A DNA stretch of 64,000 bases from JADCRZ01 sp041751095 (GTDB taxonomy: Bacteria; Bacteroidota; Bacteroidia; Chitinophagales; Chitinophagaceae), in assembly GCA_041751095.1 (NCBI GenBank), contig JBGSYC010000289.1:38477-102476 (forward strand). The letters are read 5' to 3'. The first letter of the stretch is position 1. Each line of letters starts with the position of its first letter. Shown here one piece after another: positions 1-10,500 of the stretch. Position numbers and translations under genes: made by a program. The notes below the pieces were generated by a model, which made no database searches, was not told where the DNA came from, and saw nothing but the letters and a program-made list of their open reading frames with translations.

Positions 1-131
1 TTAAGATGGTAGATTCTTATCTGATATATCTCGCGCTCCGCAGCGAGGGCAAAGACGCCGGAAACGAATACGGTTAAAAAAATCACGAGAAATTTATACA
101 GTCCTGCCCTGTTCCGGGAAGCTTTCATCAT
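1..131 (-). CDS. NIPSNAP family protein, N-terminal part only
   Basis: The reverse strand opens with two successive ATG codons (131 and 128) and stays open to the window edge, giving 43 codons. It encodes a basic start (MMKASRNR), a hydrophobic signal segment (FLVIFLTVFVSGVFALAA) and then EREIYQIRIYHL. That last motif is typical of the mature N-terminus of secreted NIPSNAP-family proteins in Bacteroidota, small ferredoxin-like-fold proteins of unclear biochemical role. The rest of the gene lies outside the window. It is divergent from lnt, separated by about 270 bp. The assignment rests on the short motif and the signal peptide, so the family call is likely but not certain. Confidence 0.6.
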   Translation of the reverse strand, partial: MMKASRNRAGLYKFLVIFLTVFVSGVFALAAEREIYQIRIYHL

Positions 132-399
132 TAAAAATGTTTTAAATTCTTTGACGGGCTAAATATATCAAATAAAACCCGACGTTGGCTTTTGAAGATG
201 ATGCATGCAGAAATTTTCCACATGTATGCTGGTGGACTCCGGGAAGAGCAAGACTAAAATTGATTATAAGTTTTGGCGGATAACGCTAATTCATTCAAAG
301 TCCGTTCTGTTTTTCCAGACACCCGCGAGATAGGGGAGCAAATAAATCTATAAACGTGTTCATAGCCAATAGGTAATGATCTAACCAATTTTTACGAAC

Positions 400-2028
400 T
401 TGGCGGAAAAACAATTGAAAAGATATCAACTGCTCCTGTTGTCAGTTACAAGCGGAATGCTTCTGTGGGCCAGTTGGCCTGTTTCTCCTTTTACGTTCCT
501 CATTTTTATAGCGTTTGTGCCCTTTCTCTTGCTGGCCGGTCAGGCGTCAAGCCGGCTAAGCTTTTTCGGTTATGCCTATCTTACCCTTTTGATATGGAAT
601 GCGGCTACTACCTGGTGGATCTGCAACTCCACAGTGCCCGGCGGAATTGCAGCCATTCTCGCCAACAGCCTGCTGATGTGTATCCCGTGGATGGGATATT
701 ACGTTGTACACAAAAGAATCGGACAGATGCCGGGATATGCCGCCTTACTTGCATTCTGGTTAACTTTTGAATATATACATCTGAACTGGCAGTTAAGCTG
801 GCCCTGGTTAACGCTGGGAAACGTATTTGCTACCCATCCTGCCTGGGTGCAATGGTATGAATACACCGGCACAAGCGGTGGCGGTCTCTGGATCATGTCA
901 ACGAATATCGCGCTGTTCAAGTTGTTGAAAAACAATTACGCCCGCGGATCAGTCTTCCAAAAAAAGTATTTGGCAGTTGCCTCACTCATACTGTTTACGC
1001 CTTTTATAGTTTCTTATCTTATTAATCGCGCTAATAGCAGCCAGCATACTTCCGCCCGCAACTTTGTGGTTGTTCAGCCGAATATCGACCCTTATGAAAA
1101 ATTTCAGCCTGGCAGCCAGGAGGGCCAGTTACAATTATTGATCAGGTTGAGTGAATCCAAGATAGACGCTAATACTGCTGTTGTCGTATGGCCGGAGACA
1201 GCCTTAAATCATGATCCTGAAAAAATTGATCTGGAGCGTTTAGAACAGATTAGTTACCTGGAGCCGGTTTGGGATTTTTTAAAAAAACATCCCGGACTGA
1301 AGTTGTTTTCCGGCATTGAAGGCATCCGGTTTTTTACAAACGAAACGAAGACTCAATTTTCCAGGGCTACCGGGATACCAGGGTATTATTACGATATCTA
1401 CAATGCAGCAGCATTACTGGACAGCAACACGGCAATGTTTATTTACAGCAAGTCGAAACTGGTTCCCGGCGTAGAAACACTTCCGACCTTCTTAAAATTT
1501 CTTGATAAATGGTTTGAACAATTCGGTGGTACAACCGGGGGGTATGCTTCCCAGGAGGAAAGGACTGTTTTATCTGATCCTGCGAGCGGCTACAAAATTG
1601 CACCCGCGATTTGTTATGAAAGCATTTATGGTGAATTTCTAACGTCATATATCAGAAAAGGAGCCAACGTTATTGCGATCATCACCAATGACGGCTGGTG
1701 GGCAAATACTTCAGGACATAAACAGCATATGCATTACGCCAGACTGCGTGCCATCGAATCCCGGCGATGGATCGTAAGAAGCGCCAATACCGGTATCTCG
1801 TGTTTTATTTCTTCCGAAGGGGTAGTGTATGACGCCCGGCCCTGGGATACTGCAGCAGCAATAAAAATGAATATCCCACCCATGGAGGTGCTCACTTTTT
1901 ACGTCAGACACGGAGACCTTATCTCCAAAATATGCGTCGGCATGGCTGTTATTCTTCTGCTTGCAATTACGTTTTACCGGGTGACAGGAAAGATCAGTAA
2001 AAAAATGGCATATGGAAAAAACGATTGA
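400..2028 (+). CDS. lnt: Apolipoprotein N-acyltransferase
   Basis: Lnt is an inner-membrane enzyme that transfers an acyl chain to the alpha-amino group of the lipid-modified cysteine, the last step of lipoprotein maturation. The 542-residue product has several N-terminal membrane segments (about residues 10-215), a periplasmic nitrilase domain (about 220-505) and a final membrane segment near 515-530. The nitrilase triad is visible: Glu266 in VVWPETAL, Lys353 in YSKSKLVPGVE and Cys405 in APAICYESIYG. Length is normal for the family. The start is a TTG codon, since the first in-frame ATG (residue 20) would cut into the first membrane helix. The following hydrolase gene starts 17 bp before this one ends, so the two are probably co-transcribed. 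Several lipoproteins in this window would be its substrates. Confidence 0.93.
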   Translation: MAEKQLKRYQLLLLSVTSGMLLWASWPVSPFTFLIFIAFVPFLLLAGQASSRLSFFGYAYLTLLIWNAATTWWICNSTVPGGIAAILANSLLMCIPWMGYYVVHKRIGQMPGYAALLAFWLTFEYIHLNWQLSWPWLTLGNVFATHPAWVQWYEYTGTSGGGLWIMSTNIALFKLLKNNYARGSVFQKKYLAVASLILFTPFIVSYLINRANSSQHTSARNFVVVQPNIDPYEKFQPGSQEGQLQLLIRLSESKIDANTAVVVWPETALNHDPEKIDLERLEQISYLEPVWDFLKKHPGLKLFSGIEGIRFFTNETKTQFSRATGIPGYYYDIYNAAALLDSNTAMFIYSKSKLVPGVETLPTFLKFLDKWFEQFGGTTGGYASQEERTVLSDPASGYKIAPAICYESIYGEFLTSYIRKGANVIAIITNDGWWANTSGHKQHMHYARLRAIESRRWIVRSANTGISCFISSEGVVYDARPWDTAAAIKMNIPPMEVLTFYVRHGDLISKICVGMAVILLLAITFYRVTGKISKKMAYGKND

Positions 2029-2836
2029 GTATAACCACAGCAGCATTTATTACCGGGTCGCCGGAAGAGGCGAACCTGTGATCTTATTGCATGGGTTTGC
2101 GGAAGACGGTTCAATCTGGGATCAACAGGTTTTGCACCTCCAGGAGAACAACCTACTCATCATTCCCGATTTGCCCGGCAGCGGGCATTCTGATATAACG
2201 GGTGACGTTAGCATGGAAGGGATGGCGGATGTGGTAAAAGCCATTGCAGACGCAGAAAATATTTTCAGGCCGGTAATGATCGGCCATAGTATGGGGGGAT
2301 ATGTAACACTGGCCTTTGCAGAACGCTATCCGGAAACACTAAGCGCTTTTGGGTTATTTCATTCGACAACATATGCGGACACACCAGAAAAAATAGCATC
2401 GCGAAAGAAAAACATCGGGTTTATTTCATCTCACGGCACACATAAATTTTTAAGCCAGTCTATCCCCGGCTTATTCAGCGACGAGTTTAAAACCCGGCAT
2501 CCCGACGTTATTGAGAAACTTATAACGCAATACCGGCTTTTTAAACCCACGTTTCTTATCCTGTATTATGAAGCAATGATGAAAAGGCCTGACCGGACAC
2601 ATGTGCTGAAAACTTTTGTTAAACCTGTTCTTTTTGTAATTGGAAAGTTTGACAATGCCATACCTTTTGGGGACAGTTTGCAGTTGTGCCATCTACCTTC
2701 TTTGTCGTATATTCACATCCTTGGCAATTCGGGTCATATGGGAATGATAGAAGAGGTAAATAGCAGCAATGAAATTTTACAAAGCTTTCTGAAAAGTATC
2801 CCTGATTTCACCAATTCACCGACACAGCAAATTTGA
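2012..2836 (+). CDS. Alpha/beta-fold hydrolase
   Basis: A 274-residue single-domain alpha/beta hydrolase without a signal peptide, presumably cytoplasmic. The oxyanion-hole motif LLHGFAEDG lies near residue 26. The nucleophile elbow GHSMGGY places the catalytic serine at 93, the acid is probably Asp214 in VIGKFDNAIPFG, and the histidine is His242 in GNSGHMGM. This full triad indicates an active esterase, lipase or C-C hydrolase of the MhpC/bromoperoxidase-like group, but the substrate cannot be read from the sequence. It overlaps the end of lnt by 17 bp, suggesting translational coupling. The T9SS-sorted gene starts 14 bp downstream, so all three may form one transcript. Confidence 0.88.
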   Translation: MEKTIEYNHSSIYYRVAGRGEPVILLHGFAEDGSIWDQQVLHLQENNLLIIPDLPGSGHSDITGDVSMEGMADVVKAIADAENIFRPVMIGHSMGGYVTLAFAERYPETLSAFGLFHSTTYADTPEKIASRKKNIGFISSHGTHKFLSQSIPGLFSDEFKTRHPDVIEKLITQYRLFKPTFLILYYEAMMKRPDRTHVLKTFVKPVLFVIGKFDNAIPFGDSLQLCHLPSLSYIHILGNSGHMGMIEEVNSSNEILQSFLKSIPDFTNSPTQQI

Positions 2837-2850
2837 TCATCTAACAGAAG

Positions 2851-5487
2851 ATGTGCCTTTTGAAAACTAAAAGAATGATAAGACTTGTTTGTACAGCTTT
2901 TATTTTTTTTTCGATGACCTTTTTCGGGTTTGCGGCTCACATAAAAGGTGGGGAGGTTTTTTATGAATATCTTGGGGCCGGGGCAAATAATACGGATAGA
3001 TTTCGCATTACAGTCCGCTTGTTTATCGATTGCAGCTCCACCGGGGCACAGGTTGACGCGGATGCCATTATTGGGATTTTTAAAAATTCAGATAATACCC
3101 ATGTGCCGGGTTCCCCGTTTACGGTGAGAAATTCTGATGACAATTTTTTAAGGCTTACTGCTCCGAGCCCCTGTATCGTAAATCCTTCTCCAATTTGTTA
3201 CCGGGTTCGGCTTTATGCTACAATCATCGAACTACCGAAAGACCCCGGGGGATATACGGTTATTTATCAAAGATGTTGCCGCATCAATGGCATTCGTAAC
3301 CTGGATCCAAATAATTCCGTGGGCGCTTCATACACATGCCAGATCCATAGCTCCAATAGTATAGCCCCAAACGCCGTAAATTCGAATCCTCAATTTAATG
3401 TGAAAGACACTGTGCTGGTATGCCAGCGCCGTTCTTTTAGCCTGAATTTCGGAGCTTCTGACATCGACGGCGATTCGCTTTCTTATGAATTCTGTTCAGC
3501 TTATGCAGGCGGGTCAACAGGAACGCCGGTAGTCACCAGGCCTTCTGCACCCAACGAATTGGTTACCCTGAGATATGCTGCCGGCTTTTCCGGCCAGGCC
3601 CCCTTAGGGCCCGATGTGCGGATAAATCCGGTGACAGGTATAATCGATGGTGTTGCCCCTGCAGGAGGTGATTATGTAGTTTGTGTTTGTTTAACCGAAT
3701 GGAGAAACGGCAAAGCAATCAGCACTCACCGGAAAGACTTTATATTAAGAGTGGATGCCAATTGCGATTTTGCCGCTGCCGACCTCCAGCCGTCTTACAT
3801 TACCTGTGACGGATTTGATTTCACATTTAAAAATGAAGCGCCTTTTTCCACACTTATAAAGTCTTATTACTGGGACTTTGGAATAGTGGGAAGGTCGAAC
3901 GATACCTCAACGCTTGCAAGACCTACTTTTGTTTTCCCTGATACCGGTACGTATAAAGTAAGCCTGATCATCAATCGCGGGCAGGAATGTTCGGATTCAG
4001 CGACCACTCTTTTAAAAGTCTATCCGGGATTTTTCCCGGGATTCGTTGCCAATGGTTCCTGTAGGCTGAATCCGTTCGTTTTTACCGATATCACCAAAAC
4101 GGCTTATGGCACCATCACTAAATGGAAGTGGGATTTCGGGGATGTTACCTCAACCTCGGATACTTCGGGCCGCGCCAACCCTTCCTGGAAATACAACAAT
4201 ACCGGCTTCAAACGGGTATCGCTTACGGTTGAGAGCAGCAAGGGATGTATCGGAACAGTCACAAAAGACAGCGTGGAAGTGAGAGATAAACCGGTTGTTA
4301 CCCTGCCATTCCGCGATACGCTCATTTGCAGCATCGATACGCTAAGGTTAAGTGCCGGTGGTGGCGGTAGCTTTTCCTGGAGGCCGGGGCCTTTTATCCT
4401 CAACGCCAACACCGCCTCGCCGCTGGTATTCCCTAAATCCACTACCACCTACGCAGTTACTGTTGACGACAATGGCTGCATCAATACCGATTCCCTGAGG
4501 GTGCGCGTAGTGGATTTCGTCACGTTGAGCGCCGGTTCGGATACTACCATCTGCCTTACAGATGCCGTTACTCTCAATGCTGCAGGCAACGGTCTGGCAT
4601 TCAGTTGGACACCGGCGAACGCTGTAAATAATGCCAGCCTCAGAAGGCCGCTTACGACCCCAGCCGTTACTACGACCTTTCAGGTGACCGCTTCCATAGG
4701 AAAGTGCCGGGCTACGGATGAGGTTATCGTTACTGCCGTGCCTTACCCGCGCGTGAATGCAGGAAATGACGTAACTATCTGTTACGAGGATACCGTTCAG
4801 CTTAACGGTGTTATCACGGGAGCATCCTTTAACTGGTCACCGTCGGGCGCGCTCATCAACGCATCGTCATTACGCCCGATGGCTTTTCCGCTGCGAACAA
4901 CTCCCTTCGTGCTTACCGCATTTGACAACCGGGGATGCCCTAAACCGAAGAGGGATACCGTGCTGGTAACAGTTGAGCCGAAGATAAACGCCAGCGCAGG
5001 AAATGATACTTCGATTGTTCTTGGCCAGCCCCTTCAATTAAAGGCAAGCGGAGCCGAATTTTTTCAATGGTCGCCCCCAACCGGGCTTAATGGAACAGAC
5101 ATCCAGTCTCCGGTTGCCACGCTTAATGATAATATGACTTATTACCTGAAAGCTTCTACTGAAAAAGGATGCTTTAATTTTGATACCATTAATATAAAAG
5201 TTTTTAAAACCAACCCGGATATCTTTGTCCCTAATGCCTTCACTCCGGCAGGGCCCGGGAACAGACTGTTCAGGCCGATACCTGTCGGCATCACCACCAT
5301 TGAAATCTTCCAGGTATATAACCGGTGGGGGCAGATGGTGTACAGCAGCAAAGACGTCAGCAGGGGTTGGGACGGCAAATTCGGCGGCAGAGACCAGGAC
5401 GCGGGCGCATATGTGTGGGTAGTGAAAGGAAAAGATTTTACCGGCAAGAGCGTGATGAAAAAAGGTAGTATGGTGCTGATAAGGTAG
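2851..5487 (+). CDS. PKD-domain surface protein with T9SS type B sorting domain
   Basis: An 878-residue secreted protein. A signal peptide covers about residues 9-29 (hydrophobic run ending FFGFAA, then HIKGGEVFYEY, a start common in this Bacteroidota family). Cys-rich N-terminal sequence is followed by two PKD-type repeats around residues 310-480 (YYWDFG and WKWDFG motifs) and further Ig-like repeats with recurring D-T-ICxxD motifs, about 485-780. The last 90 residues (PDIFVPNAFTPAGPGN, YNRWGQMVY, WDGKFGG, DAGAYVWVV) match the gliding-motility-associated C-terminal domain used as the type IX secretion type B sorting signal. The protein is therefore predicted to be exported through T9SS and attached at the cell surface, probably as an adhesin or matrix protein. 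The start could instead be Met9 at 2875. Confidence 0.88.
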   Translation: MCLLKTKRMIRLVCTAFIFFSMTFFGFAAHIKGGEVFYEYLGAGANNTDRFRITVRLFIDCSSTGAQVDADAIIGIFKNSDNTHVPGSPFTVRNSDDNFLRLTAPSPCIVNPSPICYRVRLYATIIELPKDPGGYTVIYQRCCRINGIRNLDPNNSVGASYTCQIHSSNSIAPNAVNSNPQFNVKDTVLVCQRRSFSLNFGASDIDGDSLSYEFCSAYAGGSTGTPVVTRPSAPNELVTLRYAAGFSGQAPLGPDVRINPVTGIIDGVAPAGGDYVVCVCLTEWRNGKAISTHRKDFILRVDANCDFAAADLQPSYITCDGFDFTFKNEAPFSTLIKSYYWDFGIVGRSNDTSTLARPTFVFPDTGTYKVSLIINRGQECSDSATTLLKVYPGFFPGFVANGSCRLNPFVFTDITKTAYGTITKWKWDFGDVTSTSDTSGRANPSWKYNNTGFKRVSLTVESSKGCIGTVTKDSVEVRDKPVVTLPFRDTLICSIDTLRLSAGGGGSFSWRPGPFILNANTASPLVFPKSTTTYAVTVDDNGCINTDSLRVRVVDFVTLSAGSDTTICLTDAVTLNAAGNGLAFSWTPANAVNNASLRRPLTTPAVTTTFQVTASIGKCRATDEVIVTAVPYPRVNAGNDVTICYEDTVQLNGVITGASFNWSPSGALINASSLRPMAFPLRTTPFVLTAFDNRGCPKPKRDTVLVTVEPKINASAGNDTSIVLGQPLQLKASGAEFFQWSPPTGLNGTDIQSPVATLNDNMTYYLKASTEKGCFNFDTINIKVFKTNPDIFVPNAFTPAGPGNRLFRPIPVGITTIEIFQVYNRWGQMVYSSKDVSRGWDGKFGGRDQDAGAYVWVVKGKDFTGKSVMKKGSMVLIR

Positions 5488-5525
5488 CTTCTGACAGCCG
5501 ATAGCTCACGGCTGACTACCACCTG

Positions 5526-5837
5526 TTACGCCTGCGCAGTCGGACCGCCAAAATTCATCGGCAGCTCAACAGCCTCAAGGTCCTGGATGGCTCCATTAAC
5601 CGCTTCAAAACGGCTTACGTTTTCCATTAGTGCTTTCATAAAACGCTTGGCATGCTGGGGGGTAAGAATAATTCGTGACTTTACCTTGCTTTTTGGAGTG
5701 CCCGGCATCACGTTTACAAAGTCGATCACGAACTCAGCGTGGGAATGAGTAATAATGGCAAGATTAGCATACTGCCCTTCGGCCGTTTCTTCGGATATTT
5801 CGATGTTCAGTTGATTAGGCTGACTGTTGCTTTCCAT
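5526..5837 (-). CDS. DUF3467 family protein
   Basis: A 103-residue protein beginning MESNSQPNQLNIEISEETA. It contains the DUF3467 core: EGQYANLAIITHSHAEFVIDF, then FVNVMPGTPKSKVKSRIILTP and HAKRFMKAL. Small DUF3467 proteins are conserved across Bacteroidota and other phyla; their biochemical role is not established. The frame stays open upstream to 5954, but the family start is the Met at 5837 and the upstream residues do not resemble the family. It stands alone, convergent with the PKD gene (38 bp between stop codons). A run of C and G (ccccccgggggtcccggagg) lies upstream of the gene. Confidence 0.85.
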   Translation of the reverse strand: MESNSQPNQLNIEISEETAEGQYANLAIITHSHAEFVIDFVNVMPGTPKSKVKSRIILTPQHAKRFMKALMENVSRFEAVNGAIQDLEAVELPMNFGGPTAQA

Positions 5838-6038
5838 GAACGATTTTTTTACGAAGCTAATGTAAAGCGGAAAACTATCGGTATTTGAATAATTATATCC
5901 ACTGGTATCTGGCGAAATGAATACGCTGTTGATATGCAAACCTTTGACCACCACTAACCCCCCGGGGGTCCCGGAGGGATATTCAGGTTCTTCCGCGTGA
6001 GTTGTTTAGTTTCTCCGCACCTAACGAATAATACCACT

Positions 6039-6074
6039 AAAAAGACCCTGCTACTATGGCAACAGGGTCTTTTT
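6039..6074. terminator. Strong bidirectional-looking hairpin terminator
   Basis: The arms AAAAAGACCCTG (6039-6050) and CAGGGTCTTTTT (6063-6074) are perfect 12-bp complements around a 12-nt loop. The T run at the end of either strand makes it an intrinsic terminator. It lies 16 bp after the stop of the minus-strand SusD gene and so terminates the SusC-SusD transcript. It also separates that operon from DUF3467. Confidence 0.88.
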
Positions 6075-6090
6075 AACTTACAAGCCGGGA

Positions 6091-7533
6091 TTAAAACTTA
6101 TCCCAGAACAGTTTAGTTTCTACTTTATCGCCTCCCATTTTGGAAGCGCCTTCAGTATAATTTTGATTGTTCAGCGTTTGTTCATTCGTAGGATAAGGCA
6201 GTCGGTTTGGATACCCCGATTCAGCACCAGCCGGTAAGGGAAGGGTTGGTGCATCAAGTCGCCGTACCTCCGTCCACGCTTCAAACGGCCGATTGTATAA
6301 AGCGATCCATTTTTGTGCCCCAATTTTTTGTTTATAAGTGCCGGCAGACGTCTGATAGGCAACTGCAGGACTGGCCAGATAGGCATCCGCCGCAGCATCA
6401 GTACCTTCCCAATATAGTATTGAAGCCCTTACGGCATTATTATAATGAGCGGCGGCTGTTCCGCTTACTGCAAACCCCCGTTCAATTGCTTCAGCCCGGT
6501 AAAATTCAATTTCTGAATAATCCAGCAACAATCCGGGGAGATCAATTTGAGTGATCTTATTGCTTGGTTTAGCAAACAAAGGAAAAGTATTCTGCGCGCC
6601 CTGCACTCCACCAACATATTCACCTGCATCATTTGGCCTGAAGTACAAAGTGAGCCTTGGATCATTAAGCGCTTTCATCCTGTTAACAAGGGTTTCACCG
6701 GAAACAAAATCCTGGCGTTTGCTCTGAACAAGGTCAACCCAGATCGGGTTAGTGTTAGGGGTGGCATTCTGATATCTAAAAACGGCGTTATCAGTAGAAG
6801 ATCTAAATGCGTTGGCATCCGCCTGCTCAACAGCAATTTTTGCTTTAGCCGCATCAACATCGGCAATCGTCATGGCAAGTCTGATCTTGAGTGAATTTGC
6901 AAACCTCAACCAGGCATTGACGCGCGCAGCTTCAGGCATTGACCCGTATATTACATCAGTTCCTGCGGAAAAAGCAGCACCTCCCGAACCCAGGGCGGCG
7001 ATGTCCGCATTCAATCGTACCAGCAGATCATCATAAATTGTTTTTGCGTCGTCATACTTCGGAAAAACTTTATTGAAATCCAAGGCCTCGGAGTATGGTA
7101 CATTCCCGAATGTGTTTACCAATACCGAGTAAGTGTAAACCTGCATTATATCCACAATAGCCGTTTGATTTTTTTTCGTGGCCTCTGCCAGGGTGATGTC
7201 ACCCGGAATTAAACGTTTAGCTTCCTGCAGATCGTTCAACACATCACGGTAAAGAATCCTCCAAAATGTTTGCGGAATATTACGCGTGGTAAAGTCATAA
7301 TTGGGCTCGTCCTGGTAAGTGGTAGTGGCCCAGTGCTGAACTGTAAGCCTTAATACGTTAATATTCACATTAGGGCTTGTCAGCGCATCTACCAGATTTC
7401 TTACCCCGTTAGAAAACAAGGGCCCCCCGGGAACATTCGCTGCCTTCTTGGTTTCCTGGTTATAACGCGATATATCCTTGGTACATGACAATGTAGAAAC
7501 AAGGGCAATTAATATAATAAAGTGCTTTTTCAT
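6091..7533 (-). CDS. SusD/RagB-family nutrient-binding lipoprotein (SusD-like_2 type)
   Basis: A 480-residue outer-membrane lipoprotein. The signal peptide ends in a lipobox (STLSC, Cys17). The mature part is an alpha-helical TPR-like SusD fold, with family landmarks such as FWRILYRDVLNDLQEAK near 90, NTFGNVPYSEALDF near 140, YDDLLVRLNADIAAL, RLAMTIADVD, and a C-terminal ERPFEAWTE-like segment (YNRPFEAWTEVRR) before the typical ending with NRLPYPTNEQ and a final KLFWDKF. SusD proteins form the lid over a SusC transporter and capture ligand at the cell surface. The gene lies 10 bp downstream of the SusC gene and ends at a strong terminator. The ligand is unknown, and no carbohydrate-active enzyme accompanies the pair. 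Confidence 0.93.
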   Translation of the reverse strand: MKKHFIILIALVSTLSCTKDISRYNQETKKAANVPGGPLFSNGVRNLVDALTSPNVNINVLRLTVQHWATTTYQDEPNYDFTTRNIPQTFWRILYRDVLNDLQEAKRLIPGDITLAEATKKNQTAIVDIMQVYTYSVLVNTFGNVPYSEALDFNKVFPKYDDAKTIYDDLLVRLNADIAALGSGGAAFSAGTDVIYGSMPEAARVNAWLRFANSLKIRLAMTIADVDAAKAKIAVEQADANAFRSSTDNAVFRYQNATPNTNPIWVDLVQSKRQDFVSGETLVNRMKALNDPRLTLYFRPNDAGEYVGGVQGAQNTFPLFAKPSNKITQIDLPGLLLDYSEIEFYRAEAIERGFAVSGTAAAHYNNAVRASILYWEGTDAAADAYLASPAVAYQTSAGTYKQKIGAQKWIALYNRPFEAWTEVRRLDAPTLPLPAGAESGYPNRLPYPTNEQTLNNQNYTEGASKMGGDKVETKLFWDKF

Positions 7534-7543
7534 TTCTTACTAT

Positions 7544-10500
7544 TTAAAATGTGAATTTAAGGTTAGCTCCGATGGTTCTTGTCGTGGGGTATGCGCCACT
7601 TTGATAACCCTGCGCATTACCGGAACTCAGATTCTCCTCAGGATCGGCATACGGCAGATTCTTATGGATGATCCACAGATTTCTGCCAATTACTGAAAGG
7701 CTAATTCCCTTGAAGGGTGCCAACCGCCCGGCGATACTTTGAGGCAGGGCATATGTGAGAACCAACTCCCTTAATTTAACATAGCTGGCATCGTATACGA
7801 ATGCAGCAGCAGGATTACGCGCATAACCGAAAATTCCATAATCGTTCCTTACTCTTTTTGTATTAGGCTTCCCATCTGCAGTTACGCCCGGCATAATAAT
7901 GCCGCCACCCTCGGCAAGTGAATTCCTGGAAGGGTTACCAAGGTCGTTCCTGATTACGGATTCGGGATAAACTCCCGTTGCCATACCGTAATACATATCA
8001 AGAGAGAAAATATCTCCTCCCTTACGGACGTCAATCAGAAACCCGAGTGATATATTCTTGTATTTAAATGTGTTGTAAACTCCTCCGATCCAATCAGGGT
8101 TTATATTGCCGAGAACATTATTTGTTGTTGTTGTTTGAACATAATACCCGTTTTCCCCCACCAGTTTTTCCCCGTTTTCATGCCTCACCCAGGTTTTGCC
8201 CTGTATTGTTCCATAAGGCTGGCCTACCGTTGCATTAACAGAAACCCCTCCCTGAAACTCACCTGAACCAATCAGCAAATTTTTGCTGTTGTCAAACAAA
8301 GACAGCACTTCATTCCGGTTCCTTGTCCAGTTTATACTCATATTCCACAAAAAATCCCTTGTTTTAACAGGGGTTATAAACATAGATAGCTCCACTCCCC
8401 TGTTTTGGATCACCCCTGCATTTACAAATTTGAAACTATACCCGGTAGAAGCCGAAACGCTTACAGGGATGATCTGGTCAACACTTTTTGTTGAATAATA
8501 ACTAACGTCAAATCCTATTCTGTTGTTCAGGAACGCCACCTCGAGGCCGACCTCCTTGCTTTTTGTTCTCTCCTCTTTCAGTTCAGGATTATTTTTGGTG
8601 TTTGGAAGGGAAAATAACTGCGCCGAGGCAAAGGGAGTCGGCTTATCGTAAATATCTGCAAGACTTGCAAAGGGGGCACCATTACCGACTTCCGCATAAT
8701 TTGCCCTTAATTTACCGGACGACAGCCAGGCAGTTCCGGCGAGTAACTTCGAAAAGAGGAAGCTCGCTGATACAGAGGGATAAAAATAGGAATTCTTATC
8801 TACCGGCAATGTTGAAGAACGGTCTATCCGGCCTGTTCCTTCCAATGTAAGAAATTCTTTGTACCCGAGCGTAATGCCACCAAAGTATCCATCAGTTGCA
8901 ATTTGATCGGCATTCTCATCCGGCGCCTTAATTGGATTTAATGAATTAGACAAAGAATATAAATTCGGAACTACCAGCCCGCCGTTGGTGGCAGCATAAA
9001 GAGCATTAATGGTTGTTCGCCTTATATTGATACCCGCAAGTGCTTTAATATTAAAATCCGTTGTTATGTTCTTATTGAAATTCGCCAAGAGGTCATAATT
9101 ATATTCTCGGAAAGTTCTGTTAAAGCGGCCATAGAAGGATGGGTCATGGCTGCCTACCGCTACCCTTTCTTCCTGCTGTTCGTCATACGAATCAAGTGAA
9201 ACCCGGCCAAGTATATTTAACCAGTCTACCGGGTTATATGTCAATGAAGCGTTCCCAAAGTACCTGTAACGATTGTCGTTCTGGTAATTTTCATAACGGT
9301 TCCAGTAAGGATTGTCTGTATAAATAGGGAACAGGCCTGATTCTTTGTCCGGCTCTGCCCAATTCCAGGTCATATTCTGCCTGCTTCTGAAGTAGGCATC
9401 TTTCTGTTCTCTGAAATCGACGTTAGCCTGGTTCCATTGCCTGAACGACTGGTTCACATTCCAGTCGTCGTACCCTGTACCGTACCGTCCCCTTCCCTGA
9501 ACCCGTGAAAAATTTATTGTAGCTGCAGCTATTAATTTTTCTGTGAGATTGTAAGATGACCCGAAGTTTAAGATATTTTTTGTGAGTTTGCTATTCGGCA
9601 TAATTCCTTTCTCTTCATTTCTGGTATACCCTAACTTGAAGTTGCCCTTATCAGAACCGCCGTCAAGCACAACGCTGTTTATGGTTGAAAAGGCGGTTTC
9701 AAAGAAGCTTGTGGGATCATTCGCGGCGGCAACCCAAGGGCGTGCCTTTTGAAAGTTGGGAGAAGTCCGGTCAAATGCGTCCCACTGGTAAACCATAACG
9801 TTGGGGTCAAACTTTGCACCGTATGAAGCATCTTCAGTTGTAGGTGTAACACGATCTTTTACACCATCGCCGTTAACGTCAAAATAAAAGAAAGCACCAT
9901 CGGGTGATCCATATCCGGCCGTTGCATAGCCGGCGCCATATTCTTTTTGATATTTCGCATAAGTGGTCTTATCGATCTTCCCTACAGTAACCCCCGAATT
10001 AACAGTAACTCCGAGGCCTCTTTTTCCTTTCTTGGTAGTAATCATTACCACACCATTTGCAGCCCGTGAACCATAGAGGGCAGTTGCTGCAGCCCCTTTC
10101 AGAACCGTAACTGATTCTATGTCGTCGGGATTAATATCCGCTGCCGCATTACCATAGTCAAATCCCCCTCTTCCTCTTTGCTGATCACGAAGCGGATCAG
10201 AGCTACCACTGCTATTTGTATTGGAGTTGTCGATGGGAACTCCATCTACTACGAACATTGCCTGATTATTTTTAGTAAGGGATTTTGTTCCTCTGATCAC
10301 AATATTGGTAGAAGCACCCATTGCATTACCCTGCCTGATTTCCACTCCGGATACTTTACCCGACATCGAACTGATAAAATTACCACTCCGGGATTGGCTT
10401 ACTTCTTCTCCACTGATCTGTTGGGCAGCATAAGGCAACTGGTTTTTGTTCCGTCTGATGCCTAACGCAGTTACCACCACTTCACTGATAACCTGTGCGG